DNA of 64,000 nucleotides, taken from NCBI RefSeq assembly GCF_025133575.1, contig NZ_CP104011.1:682001-746000 (forward strand). Reading direction: 5' to 3'. The DNA is from Pseudomonas sp. GCEP-101. GTDB taxonomy: Bacteria; Pseudomonadota; Gammaproteobacteria; Pseudomonadales; Pseudomonadaceae. Below are positions 35,615-43,544 of the stretch, piece after piece. Made by a program: the position numbers and the translations under genes. How positions within the stretch are numbered: the stretch's first letter is position 1; every line of letters starts with the position of its first letter. The notes beneath the pieces were generated by a model. The model was not told the origin of the DNA. It ran no database searches and was given only the letters and a program-made list of their open reading frames with translations.

Positions 35615-36472
35615 TCAGGCCTCCGGCGGCACGACCAGGATGTCACAATCCAGTTCGCGCAGAGCGTAGTCGGCAACACTGCCGATCAGGGCACGCTTGA
35701 TCCCGCCCATACCCCGAGTACCCATGACCAGCAGATCGGGCCGATGCTTGTCGACCATCCGCTGCAGCACGTTGCCCGGCAGCCCGACGGCCACCAGTTG
35801 TTCATCGATGCGGCCTTCCAGGTGCTGCTCGTGGAGGAATTTCTTCAGGTCATCCACCGCCTGGCGCGATTCGGTGCCGACGAATTCGTCGATGCGCTCC
35901 TCGCTCACCCCGGAGTACTGCATCATCCCCTTGGCCAGCGGGCTGAAGGCATAGACGCCGCGGCGCACGGCACCTTCGAGCAGGCCCAGTTGATCGGCCA
36001 CTTCCACCGCATGGGCCGACGCCGGCGAGGTGTCGAGGGCGATCAGCAGGTCGCGGTATTCCCCGCCGGCCGGCTGGTTGACCACCAGCACCGGCAGTTG
36101 CCCGGCGCGCAGCACACGCTCGACGGTGGTGCCGACGAAGATGTCGCGCAGCACGCTCTTGCGGTGCGCGCCCATCACCAGCAGCTCGCAGTTCTGCTTC
36201 TTCGCCGCGGCAAGAATCTGTTGATTCGGATCGCCGCGCTCCACCAGCAGTTTCGGGCAGGTGCCGCCCAGTTCGGTGAGTTCCACCAGTCGCGCTTCGA
36301 GCATCAGGCGCACCTGGGTGACTTCCTGCTCGACCAGCGCCGAAGGCTGGTCCTCGTCGACCACGTAGACCACGCTCCACGGGCAGGCGTAGCGCTTGGC
36401 CAGCGCTGCGGCACGGTGCAAAGCCTTTTCGGAACGGCCGGACAGATCCGTTGCGACCATTAACGACTTCAT
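35615..36472 (-). CDS. Universal stress protein (anaerobic survival type)
   Basis: Tandem Usp protein of 285 residues. The second domain has a full ATP-binding loop GTRGMGGIKRALIGS (G2xG9xGS); the first has MGAHRKSVLRDIFVGT. In PAO1 the gene at this position (PA4352, from memory) is induced by Anr and needed for survival without oxygen. The same control is suggested here by an ANR box at 36536. GAGGAG precedes the ATG. Convergent with olsA. Confidence 0.9.
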   Translation of the reverse strand: MKSLMVATDLSGRSEKALHRAAALAKRYACPWSVVYVVDEDQPSALVEQEVTQVRLMLEARLVELTELGGTCPKLLVERGDPNQQILAAAKKQNCELLVMGAHRKSVLRDIFVGTTVERVLRAGQLPVLVVNQPAGGEYRDLLIALDTSPASAHAVEVADQLGLLEGAVRRGVYAFSPLAKGMMQYSGVSEERIDEFVGTESRQAVDDLKKFLHEQHLEGRIDEQLVAVGLPGNVLQRMVDKHRPDLLVMGTRGMGGIKRALIGSVADYALRELDCDILVVPPEA

Positions 36473-36507
36473 GATGCTGCTCCTCTCGTCGTCCTTCAGA
36501 TGTGTCT

Positions 36508-36549
36508 ATTGCACACGCGATGGGCCGGCGGGCGGTTGACGCATATCAA
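36508..36549 (-). promoter_or_regulatory. ANR/FNR box promoter of the universal stress gene
   Basis: TTGACGCATATCAA at 36536-36549 matches TTGAT-N4-ATCAA at nine of ten defined positions. Read on the minus strand, a -10-like TGCAAT (36513-36508) puts a start near 36501 with the box centred at -41.5, the class II activator position. The 5' leader would be about 29 bases. Confidence 0.65.
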
Positions 36550-36550
36550 G

Positions 36551-37144
36551 TCAGGCCGGACCGTCCATCGAATTCGGCAGATTTCTGACGAAGGCCTGCA
36601 ACTCGGGATAGAACTCGCGGAAATCGCCGCTCAAGGGTTCGTACAGGCGGTCCAGCTCCTCCCAGGCGCCGTCCAGCAGGGACGGCCGGGACAGGCGCCG
36701 GGACATCCCGCTGACCACATCCTGCAGCACCTCGAACTCCCGGTAACTGCCGAGCCAGTCCTGCGCTGCCATGCGCGGTGCAATGCGTGCCAGACGCTCC
36801 GGCAGGCCGGGCGTGCGGCCCAGTACACCGTAGACCCGTTGGGTGAAGTGCTCCAGCGGCTCGCCAGAGAAGCGCCCCCAGTCGCGGGCCAGGCAGTGGT
36901 CGAAGAACACGTCGAGAAGCACGCCGGCCATGCGCCGGCGCTCGCTGGGGAAGCGCGTCTTGGCACTGTGTATCAAGGCGTGACTGTCGGTGAAGGCGTC
37001 GATGCGCCGGTGCAGGCGGATGCCCGCCTCGATCTCGGCGGGCCACTGGCCGGCCAGCGGGCCTTTGACGAAGTCGCCATAGAGGCTGCCGAGCAGTTGG
37101 GCGGGCCGGTCGCCGCCCAGGTGGAGGTGCGCGAGGTAGTTCAT
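36551..37144 (-). CDS. acpH: ACP phosphodiesterase
   Basis: Removes the 4'-phosphopantetheine arm from holo-acyl-carrier protein. The 197-residue protein matches AcpH/DUF479: NYLAHLHLGGDRPAQLLGSL at the start with YGDFVKG, then LHRRIDAFTDSH near residue 44 (metal-binding His/Asp of an HD-like fold) and FFDHCLARDW near residue 80. Length matches the E. coli enzyme (193). No clear ribosome binding site. The ANR box of the stress gene begins two bases beyond its stop. Confidence 0.9.
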   Translation of the reverse strand: MNYLAHLHLGGDRPAQLLGSLYGDFVKGPLAGQWPAEIEAGIRLHRRIDAFTDSHALIHSAKTRFPSERRRMAGVLLDVFFDHCLARDWGRFSGEPLEHFTQRVYGVLGRTPGLPERLARIAPRMAAQDWLGSYREFEVLQDVVSGMSRRLSRPSLLDGAWEELDRLYEPLSGDFREFYPELQAFVRNLPNSMDGPA

Positions 37145-37199
37145 GGGGAGAGCTTAGCGCGGAACCGGTGCCGATCTGAATCGCCGTGCCGTGACCATG

Positions 37200-37277
37200 G
37201 CGTAGGAGCGGATTCATCCGCGATAGGTCCGCATCGCGCCCGGCGCCGATCGCGGACGGAGCCCGCTCCTACGCAGC
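37200..37277. repeat. Palindromic repeat, TAGGAGCGGATT type
   Basis: GTAGGAGCGGATTCATCCGC at 37202 and its partner GCGGACGGAGCCCGCTCCTA ending about 37273 form an imperfect inverted pair in the 236-bp gap between acpH and arsR. Confidence 0.8.
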
Positions 37278-37325
37278 CGGGTAATATCATCGCTGGTGAT
37301 CATTACTATCGCCCCAAACGAATTC

Positions 37326-37367
37326 ATATCGTTTTTGACCGATATATAGTTCGTCCCAACGCGATAT
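37326..37367 (+). promoter_or_regulatory. Inverted-repeat operator candidate for the ArsR-family regulator
   Basis: ATATCG (37326-37331) and CGATAT (37340-37345) form a perfect inverted repeat with an 8-base spacer; a third CGATAT is at 37362-37367, 13 bases before the ATG. Imperfect dyads of this kind are typical ArsR-family targets, and the position would allow autorepression of the arsR-MFS-xenB operon. Confidence 0.5.
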
Positions 37368-37380
37368 ACCGAAGTGCCCC

Positions 37381-37710
37381 ATGACTGAACAACCCATGCT
37401 CGATCCTGGCATCGACCTCGACGAAATCTTCAAGGCCCTGGCCCACCCGGTGCGGCGCGACATGCTGCACTGGCTCAAGGATCCGGAGCAGTTCTTCGTC
37501 GAGCAGGAACACCAGTCCTTCGAGATCGGCGTCTGCGCCGGCAAGTTCGACCAGCGCACCGGCCTGTCGCAATCCACCGTCTCCGCGCATCTGGCCACCC
37601 TCCAGCGCGCGGGCCTGGTGACCAGTCGAAAAGTCGGCCAGTGGAACTTCTTCAAACGCAATGAAGAAACCATCCGGGCCTTTGTTCGCCACCTGAGCGA
37701 AGCGCTGTAA
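37381..37710 (+). CDS. ArsR-family transcriptional regulator
   Basis: Winged-helix repressor of 109 residues: IFKALAHPVRRDMLHWL near residue 16 and recognition helix LSQSTVSAHLATLQRAGLV near residue 62. The ELCVC-type metal site of ArsR/SmtB is absent, and a single Cys (about 44, in GVCAGKF) suggests sensing of electrophiles or organics. First gene of an operon with an MFS exporter and xenobiotic reductase B, consistent with a response to reactive organics. Confidence 0.9.
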   Translation: MTEQPMLDPGIDLDEIFKALAHPVRRDMLHWLKDPEQFFVEQEHQSFEIGVCAGKFDQRTGLSQSTVSAHLATLQRAGLVTSRKVGQWNFFKRNEETIRAFVRHLSEAL

Positions 37711-37756
37711 CCGGCTACTGCCAGCCAAGACAACTTCCACTTCCAGGAGCAGGCGC

Positions 37757-38920
37757 ATGCCCACTTCGCTTCTCGTCCTCGCTTTGTCCGCGTTTGCCAT
37801 CGGCACCACGGAATTCGTGATCATGGGCCTGCTGCCCGAGGTCGCGGGCGACCTGTCCGTCACCATCCCGGCCGCCGGCTGGCTGGTCAGCGGCTATGCC
37901 TTCAGCGTCGCCATCGGCGCGCCGATCATGGCCCTGCTCACCGCCCGCCTGCCGCGCAAGACCGCCCTGCTGATGCTCATGGGCATCTTCATCCTCGGCA
38001 ACCTGCTCTGCGCGGTAGCCGCCAACTACGGCCTGCTGATGCTGGCGCGGATCATCACCGCGCTCTGCCATGGCGCCTTCTTCGGCATCGGCTCGGTGGT
38101 CGCAGCCAGCCTGGTGCCGGCCAACCGCAAGGCTTCTGCCGTGGCCCTGATGTTCACCGGCCTGACCCTGGCCAACGTGCTGGGCGTGCCGGCCGGCACC
38201 GCGCTGGGCCAGATCGCCGGCTGGCGCTCGCCGTTCTGGGTGGTGACGCTGATTGGCGTGGCGGCTCTGATCGGCCTGTGGCGCGTGCTGCCCCGCAACA
38301 ACGATGAAGAAGCGGTGGACATGCGCAAGGAAGTCGCCGCGCTGCGCAACGGCCCGCTGTGGCTCGCACTGGGCACCACCGTACTGTTCTCGGCGGCCGT
38401 CTTCGCCTTGTTCACCTACGTCGCGCCGCTGCTGGGCGAAGTCACGCGGGTCTCGCCGCGCGGCATCACCTGGAGCCTGGTGCTGATCGGCCTGGGCCTG
38501 ACCCTGGGCAACATCATCGGCGGCCGCCTCGCCGACTGGCGCCTGGGCACCACCCTGGCCGGCGTGTTCGCCGTCATGGCGGTGGTGTCCACCGCGCTGA
38601 GCTGGACCAGCGCCGCGCTGGTGCCGGCCGAGATCACCCTGTTCATCTGGGCTGCCGCCGCCTTCGCCGCCGTGCCGGCTTTGCAGGTGAACGTGGTGCG
38701 CGTCGGCGGCGCCGCGCCGAACCTGGTCGCCACCCTGAACATCGGCGCCTTCAACGTCGGCAATGCCATCGGCGCCTGGGTCGGCGGCAGCGTCATCGAC
38801 CACAGCCTGGGCCTGACCCGCGTGCCCCTGGCCGGCGCCGTGCTCTCCGTCCTCGCGCTGATCGCGGTGATGATCGCCTTCAGCGGCAAACCCAACCAGC
38901 CCCAACCTGTCCTCGATTGA
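37757..38920 (+). CDS. MFS exporter, DHA1 family (AraJ/YdhP-like)
   Basis: Inner-membrane transporter of 387 residues, about 12 helices. The start IGTTEFVIMGLLPEVA is the hallmark of the AraJ/YdhP/Cml group, and AIGAPIMALLTARLPRKTAL gives motif A. CCAGGAG precedes the ATG. 46 bases after arsR and 30 bases before xenB, so all three are likely co-transcribed; probably exports the compound sensed by the ArsR protein or a product of XenB. Confidence 0.92.
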   Translation: MPTSLLVLALSAFAIGTTEFVIMGLLPEVAGDLSVTIPAAGWLVSGYAFSVAIGAPIMALLTARLPRKTALLMLMGIFILGNLLCAVAANYGLLMLARIITALCHGAFFGIGSVVAASLVPANRKASAVALMFTGLTLANVLGVPAGTALGQIAGWRSPFWVVTLIGVAALIGLWRVLPRNNDEEAVDMRKEVAALRNGPLWLALGTTVLFSAAVFALFTYVAPLLGEVTRVSPRGITWSLVLIGLGLTLGNIIGGRLADWRLGTTLAGVFAVMAVVSTALSWTSAALVPAEITLFIWAAAAFAAVPALQVNVVRVGGAAPNLVATLNIGAFNVGNAIGAWVGGSVIDHSLGLTRVPLAGAVLSVLALIAVMIAFSGKPNQPQPVLD

Positions 38921-38950
38921 TCCTCTACCCTCACGCCCCGGAGTAACGCA

Positions 38951-40000
38951 ATGACCACGCTTTTCGACCCCATCGTCATCGGTGACCTGGAACTGCCCAA
39001 CCGCATCGTCATGGCCCCGCTGACCCGTTGCCGCGCCGACGAAGGCCGTGTGCCCAACGCGCTGATGGCCGAGTACTACACCCAGCGCGCCGACGCCGGC
39101 CTGATCCTCAGCGAAGCCACCTCGGTGACCCCGATGGGCGTCGGCTACCCGGACACCCCCGGCATCTGGTCCGACGACCAGGTACGCGGCTGGACCAACG
39201 TCACCAAGGCCGTGCACGCCAACGGTGGCCGCATCTTCCTGCAGCTGTGGCACGTGGGCCGCATTTCCGACCCGCTGTACCTGAACGGTGAGCTGCCGGT
39301 GGCGCCGAGCGCCATCAAGCCGGCCGGCCACGTCAGCCTGGTGCGCCCGATCAAGGAGTTCGTCACCCCGCGCGCGCTGGAAACCGAAGAGATCGCCGAC
39401 ATCGTCGAGGCCTACCGCCAGGGCGCCGAGAACGCCAAGGCCGCCGGTTTCGACGGCGTGGAAATCCACGGCGCCAACGGCTATCTGCTCGACCAGTTCC
39501 TGCAGAGCAGCACCAACCAGCGCACCGACCAGTACGGCGGCTCCATCGAGAACCGTGCGCGCCTGCTGCTGGAAGTCACCGACGCCGCCATCGGCGTGTG
39601 GGGCGCCGGCCGCGTGGGCGTGCACCTGGCACCGCGCATGGACTCCCACGACATGGGCGATGCCGATCCGCTGGCCACCTTCGGCTACGTGGCCCGCGAG
39701 CTGGGCAAGCGCGGCGTGGCGTTCATCTGCACCCGCGAAAAGGCCGCTGACGACAGCATCGGCCCGAAACTGAAGGAAATCTTCGGCGGCGTGTACATCG
39801 CCAACGAGCGCTTCACCAAGGAATCCGCCACCCAGTGGCTGGAAAGCGGCAAGGCTGATGCGGTTGCCTTCGGCATCCCGTTCATCGCCAACCCGGACCT
39901 GGTGACCCGCCTGCAGAAGGACGCTCCCTGGAACGAACCGCACCCGGAAACCTTCTACGGCAAGGGCCCGGTCGGCTACCTGGACTATCCGCGCCTGTAA
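38951..40000 (+). CDS. xenB: Xenobiotic reductase B (Old Yellow Enzyme family)
   Basis: FMN-dependent NAD(P)H ene-reductase that reduces activated alkenes and nitro compounds. The 349 residues match the length of known Pseudomonas XenB. Motifs: NRIVMAPLTRCRA near residue 17, LQLWHVGR near residue 98, the substrate-anion pair in EIHGANGYLLDQFL (His and Asn) near residue 176 and NQRTDQYGGSIENR. Third gene of the arsR operon, closed by a strong terminator. Confidence 0.94.
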   Translation: MTTLFDPIVIGDLELPNRIVMAPLTRCRADEGRVPNALMAEYYTQRADAGLILSEATSVTPMGVGYPDTPGIWSDDQVRGWTNVTKAVHANGGRIFLQLWHVGRISDPLYLNGELPVAPSAIKPAGHVSLVRPIKEFVTPRALETEEIADIVEAYRQGAENAKAAGFDGVEIHGANGYLLDQFLQSSTNQRTDQYGGSIENRARLLLEVTDAAIGVWGAGRVGVHLAPRMDSHDMGDADPLATFGYVARELGKRGVAFICTREKAADDSIGPKLKEIFGGVYIANERFTKESATQWLESGKADAVAFGIPFIANPDLVTRLQKDAPWNEPHPETFYGKGPVGYLDYPRL

Positions 40001-40022
40001 GGGGCGGTTTCCTGCCGCGATG

Positions 40023-40055
40023 AAAAGGGCGCCTTCCTTGGAGGCGCCCTTTTTT
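40023..40055 (+). terminator. Intrinsic terminator of the arsR-MFS-xenB operon
   Basis: Stem AAAAGGGCGCCT, loop TCCTTGG, stem AGGCGCCCTTTTTT, 23 bases after the xenB stop. Confidence 0.92.
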
Positions 40056-40070
40056 ATTGCCCTGAAGAAC

Positions 40071-40555
40071 CGCAGCCGACCTGTGGGAGCGCGCCGTGCG
40101 CGCGATCGCGGGCATGGCCTGCGCCTACAAGGGAAGTTCGGTGTTGCCGGTTGCTGTAGGAGCGAGCTTGCTCGCGAACCTCTCGGCTTCGGAGCTGGGC
40201 GCGTTCGCGAGCAAGCTCGCTCCTACGAAAAGCCGCCGGGTTGGATGTTGACAGGTGCTGGCCGGACGGCCCGCTCCGGCCGGATTGCTGGACGTAGGAT
40301 GGCGTGGAGCGCAGCGATACCCATCACTCATGTGGTACCGGCCGTAGGGGTATCGCTTGAGATCCACCCATCCTGAGTTTCTGCAAATTCGCAGCCGACC
40401 TGTAGGAGCGCGCCGTGCGCGCGATCGCGGGCATGGCCCGCTCCTACAAGGAAGTTCGGTGTTGCCGGTTCGGTTGCTGTAGGAGCGAGCTTGCTCGCGA
40501 ACCTCTCGGCTTCGGAGCTGGGCGCGTTCGCGAGCAAGCTCGCTCCTACGAAAGG
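40071..40555. repeat. Tandemly duplicated ~160-bp REP block with a third palindrome between
   Basis: Copy 1 (40071-40232) and copy 2 (40390-40555) are nearly identical: each starts CGCAGCCGACCTGT, carries a GCGCGCCGTGCGCGCGATCG unit, then a REP doublet with the same spacer (CTCTCGGCTTCGGAGCTGGG). Between them at about 40292-40377 lies another imperfect palindrome, GTAGGATGGCGTGGAGCGC ... GATCCACCCATCCTGA. The 565-bp gap between xenB and feoC holds nothing else. Confidence 0.88.
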
Positions 40556-40565
40556 CAGTCCTCTG

Positions 40566-40835
40566 TCAGGTCGTGATCCAGCGCAGTGGCATGGCACCGT
40601 TGCGTCCGGCCAAGCGATACCCCGCCGGCGCGCACCGCGTCGTTTCCCCGCAGCCCTTGCAGCTCCCGCAGGCTGCCGGCGCGGGCGCGATCCTTTCCAC
40701 CACGCCCATTGCCAGCAGCCGCTCCAGCAGCGCGTCGAGCAGGGCCTGGGAGGCGCCGAGGCGTCGGGCCAGGGTCGGCACGTCCGCCTCGCCCAGTTCG
40801 CCGAGCAGGTCGCGCAGCGCGATGGCCGTGGCCAT
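40566..40835 (-). CDS. feoC: FeoC, small iron-transport accessory protein
   Basis: Winged-helix protein of 89 residues, third gene of feoABC. Residues 1-50 give the FeoC winged helix (LRDLLGELGEADVPTLARRL), followed by the cysteine cluster CGSCKGCGETTRC (C-x2-C-x2-C-x5-C), which in FeoC proteins can bind an iron-sulfur cluster. Its ATG overlaps the feoB stop by one base (TGATG). It may tune FeoB stability or activity in response to iron or oxygen. Confidence 0.88.
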   Translation of the reverse strand: MATAIALRDLLGELGEADVPTLARRLGASQALLDALLERLLAMGVVERIAPAPAACGSCKGCGETTRCAPAGYRLAGRNGAMPLRWITT

Positions 40836-43129
40836 CAGTGGCAGCTCCCCGCCGGCGCCGGGCGCAGGTCGCGCTCGCCGTCCAGCGCCAGGCCATGCCG
40901 GCCGACCCGGCGCAAAATCAGGAACAGCACCAGGTTGAACGCCAGCACCAGGCCGATGGCCACGGCGCTGTACCGGGGATGCTCGGCGAAGCTGAACACC
41001 TGATAGCAGAGGGTCGCCAGCGAGTACGCCACGTTCAGGCCCCAGAACACCGCGAAGGTCATCCAGCCGCGGCCGCTCTCGCGGGTCAGCGCGCCAAGCG
41101 TCGCCACGCAGGGCACGTAGAGCAGCACGAACACCAGGTAGCTGTAGGCGGCCAGGGCGCTGCCGAACTTGGCGGCGAAGGTGCCCATGGAGCCTTCCTG
41201 CATCTCGCCGTCGGCCATGCTCGCGGCCACCGGGTTGGCCAGCACGCTGAGACTGAAGGCATGGCGCAGCCCTTCCAGCGTGTCCGCGCCGGCCTGCTTC
41301 AACTGGCTCCAGGGGTCGTAGGCGTCGGCATCGAAGGGCTCGCCCTGGATGTGCTCGGCGGTGTACAGGGTGTTCAACGTGCCGACCACCACTTCCTTGG
41401 CCAGCGCGCCGGTGACCAGGCCGACCGTGGCCTGCCAGTTGTCCGGGTGCACGCCCATGGGTGCCAGCAGTGGGGTGACCTGGTGGCTGAGGCTGGCCAG
41501 CGCCGAGTCGGCGATGTCGCCTCGTACCGGACGGCCCTCGAGGGTGATGCTGTTGAGGCCGCCGATCACCAGGCTGACCAGGATGATCACCGTCCCGGCG
41601 CGGACCACGAAGGCGCGCAGGCGCATCCAGGTCTGCAGCAGCAGGCTGCGCAGGTGCGGCACGTGGTACAGCGGCAGCTCCATGACGAACGGCGACGCCT
41701 CGCCGCGCATCAGCGTGTGCTTGAGCAGCAGGCCGGTGAGCACCGCCACGACGATGCCCAGCAGGTACAGCGAGAAGATCGCCAGCGCGCCGTGCTGGCC
41801 GAAGAATGCCGCGGCGAACACGGCGAAGATCGCCAGCCGCGCGCCGCAGGACATGAACGGCGCCATCATCGACGTCATCAGTCGTTCGCGCGGGTTGTCC
41901 AGGGTGCGGGTGCCCATGATCGACGGCACGTTGCAGCCGAAGCCGACGATCAGCGGCACGAAGGATTTGCCCGGCAGGCCGAGGGCCTGCATCAGGCGGT
42001 CCATGACGAAGGCGGCGCGAGCCATGTAGCCGGAGTCTTCGAGCACGGCGAGGAACAGGTACATCAGGCCGATCTGCGGGATCAGCGGCAGCACCGCATT
42101 GATGCCGCCGCCCAGGCCCTGGGCCAGCAGCGCGGTGAGCCAGTCCGGCGCGCCGGTGCGGACGCCCAGCCACTGGATGCCATCGATGAAGAGCGCCGAG
42201 GAGCCCTGGTCGAAGATCGGCTGCAACGCGCCGCCCAGGGTGATGGCGAAGAAGAACATCAGGTACATCACCAGGAGAAACACCGGGATGCCCAGCCAGC
42301 GGTTCAGCGCGATGCTGTCGAGCACCTGGGTCAGGCGATGCGGCGCCGCCTCGCGGTGGTTGCTGGCGCGCTCGCAGAGGTCGCCGATCAGCCGGTAGCG
42401 CGCGTCCACCAGGAGCAGTTCGGGGTCTTCGCCGCAGGCGCAGCGGATGGCGTCGCGCGCGGCCAGCAGGCTCGCCGGGTCCAGCTTGAGCTGCCGGGCA
42501 CTGTGCAAATCGCCCTCCAGCGCCAGCAGGCCCAGCCACGCCAGGGCCGGCGGCGCATCGGCCGGCAGCAGTTGGCTGACGGCGTTGCGCAGGGCGGCGG
42601 GATACGGCACCTGCAGCGGCGGCTGGGCGCTGACCTCGTCGATGGCCTGCTTCAGCGCGTCGATGCCTTCGCCACGGGTCGACACCAGCGGCACCACCGG
42701 GCAACCCAGTTCCCGCGCCAGCGCCTCGCGGTCGATGGCCAGGCCCTGGCTGCGGGCGATGTCCAGCATGTTCAGCGCCACCACGCAGGGCAGGCCCAGC
42801 TCGCGCAACTGCACGGTGAGGTAGAGGTTGCGCTCCAGGTTGGTGGCGTCCACCACGTTGACCAGCACATCCACCTCGCCATCGACGATGCAGCGGCGGG
42901 CGATCTGCTCGTCCAGCGAGGCCTGGGCGGACAGCGTGGTCAGCGAGTAGGTGCCGGGCAAATCCACCAGGCGCACGTGGTGGCGCGGCGTGCGGAAGCT
43001 CCCTTCCTTGCGTTCGACGGTGACGCCGGCCCAGTTGCCGACGCGCTGGCGCGCGCCGGTGAGCTGGTTGAACAGGGTGGTCTTGCCCGCGTTGGGGTTG
43101 CCGATGAGGCCGATGCGCAGCTCCTCCAT
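40835..43129 (-). CDS. feoB: Ferrous iron transporter FeoB
   Basis: Main Fe(II) import protein of the inner membrane, 764 residues. N-terminal G domain: G1 GNPNAGKTTLFNQ at about residue 10, G3 VDLPGTYSL near 56, G4 LNMLDIA near 119. The helical spacer follows and then about eleven hydrophobic helices with the two Gate-type repeats. Six bases after feoA. Imports ferrous iron, mainly under low oxygen or acid conditions. Confidence 0.96.
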   Translation of the reverse strand: MEELRIGLIGNPNAGKTTLFNQLTGARQRVGNWAGVTVERKEGSFRTPRHHVRLVDLPGTYSLTTLSAQASLDEQIARRCIVDGEVDVLVNVVDATNLERNLYLTVQLRELGLPCVVALNMLDIARSQGLAIDREALARELGCPVVPLVSTRGEGIDALKQAIDEVSAQPPLQVPYPAALRNAVSQLLPADAPPALAWLGLLALEGDLHSARQLKLDPASLLAARDAIRCACGEDPELLLVDARYRLIGDLCERASNHREAAPHRLTQVLDSIALNRWLGIPVFLLVMYLMFFFAITLGGALQPIFDQGSSALFIDGIQWLGVRTGAPDWLTALLAQGLGGGINAVLPLIPQIGLMYLFLAVLEDSGYMARAAFVMDRLMQALGLPGKSFVPLIVGFGCNVPSIMGTRTLDNPRERLMTSMMAPFMSCGARLAIFAVFAAAFFGQHGALAIFSLYLLGIVVAVLTGLLLKHTLMRGEASPFVMELPLYHVPHLRSLLLQTWMRLRAFVVRAGTVIILVSLVIGGLNSITLEGRPVRGDIADSALASLSHQVTPLLAPMGVHPDNWQATVGLVTGALAKEVVVGTLNTLYTAEHIQGEPFDADAYDPWSQLKQAGADTLEGLRHAFSLSVLANPVAASMADGEMQEGSMGTFAAKFGSALAAYSYLVFVLLYVPCVATLGALTRESGRGWMTFAVFWGLNVAYSLATLCYQVFSFAEHPRYSAVAIGLVLAFNLVLFLILRRVGRHGLALDGERDLRPAPAGSCH

Positions 43130-43135
43130 GGCCGG

Positions 43136-43363
43136 TCAGTCCTGCGCTTCGAGCTGAAGGAAGGCCAGGTCGCGGCGGCGCAGCACCAGGCTGCACTGGC
43201 GGGTATCCACCTGTATCGGATCGCCCAGCGGCGCCACGCGACGCACCTTCAGTTCGGCTCCCGGCAGCAGCCCCATGGAGAACAGGCGCTGGCGGAACGC
43301 GGCGCCGATCCCGGGCCGGTAACCGGCGATGCGGTAGCGGCGCTGCGCTTGAAGATCGTGCAT
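43136..43363 (-). CDS. feoA: Ferrous iron transport protein FeoA
   Basis: SH3-like cytosolic protein of 75 residues: RYRIAGYRPGIGAAFRQRL and LFSMGLLPGAELKVRRVAPL are the FeoA core. The ATG at 43363 was chosen over an upstream frame because GGAGA lies just before it and the protein then starts at the family N terminus. First gene of feoABC; probably interacts with FeoB. Confidence 0.93.
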   Translation of the reverse strand: MHDLQAQRRYRIAGYRPGIGAAFRQRLFSMGLLPGAELKVRRVAPLGDPIQVDTRQCSLVLRRRDLAFLQLEAQD

Positions 43364-43390
43364 GGGAAGTCTCCGGGGCAGAGGGAGAAT

Positions 43391-43409
43391 CGGAACGACT
43401 CTCATTTGC
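43391..43409 (-). promoter_or_regulatory. Fur-box-like site upstream of feoA
   Basis: On the minus strand GCAAATGAGAGTCGTTCCG matches the 19-base Fur consensus at 11 positions, including the AATGA and TC.TT cores. It lies 28-46 bases upstream of the feoA ATG, where iron-loaded Fur would repress feoABC. Confidence 0.5.
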
Positions 43410-43495
43410 TGGCGATTATTCGCTTCGCCGCGGCCCCGGAAACTGACTCAGGACAAGTTTTACCGCCGCTACCCCAAAAGAGGGACGACCATCAA

Positions 43496-43527
43496 AAAGC
43501 CCCCGGACCTTTCGGTGCGGGGGCTTT
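43496..43527 (-). terminator. Intrinsic terminator of the coiled-coil gene
   Basis: AAAGCCCCCG and CGGGGGCTTT form a strong stem; read on the minus strand a T run follows (GGGGGCTTTTTG). Located 18 bases beyond the stop of the gene at 43545. Confidence 0.85.
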
Positions 43528-43544
43528 CCCTGTCCGCGGGCGGA

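Noticed and set aside
40071..40555. CRISPR-like regular repeats
   Set aside because: Units are palindromic REP doublets with identical spacers, no unique spacers of constant length and no cas genes.
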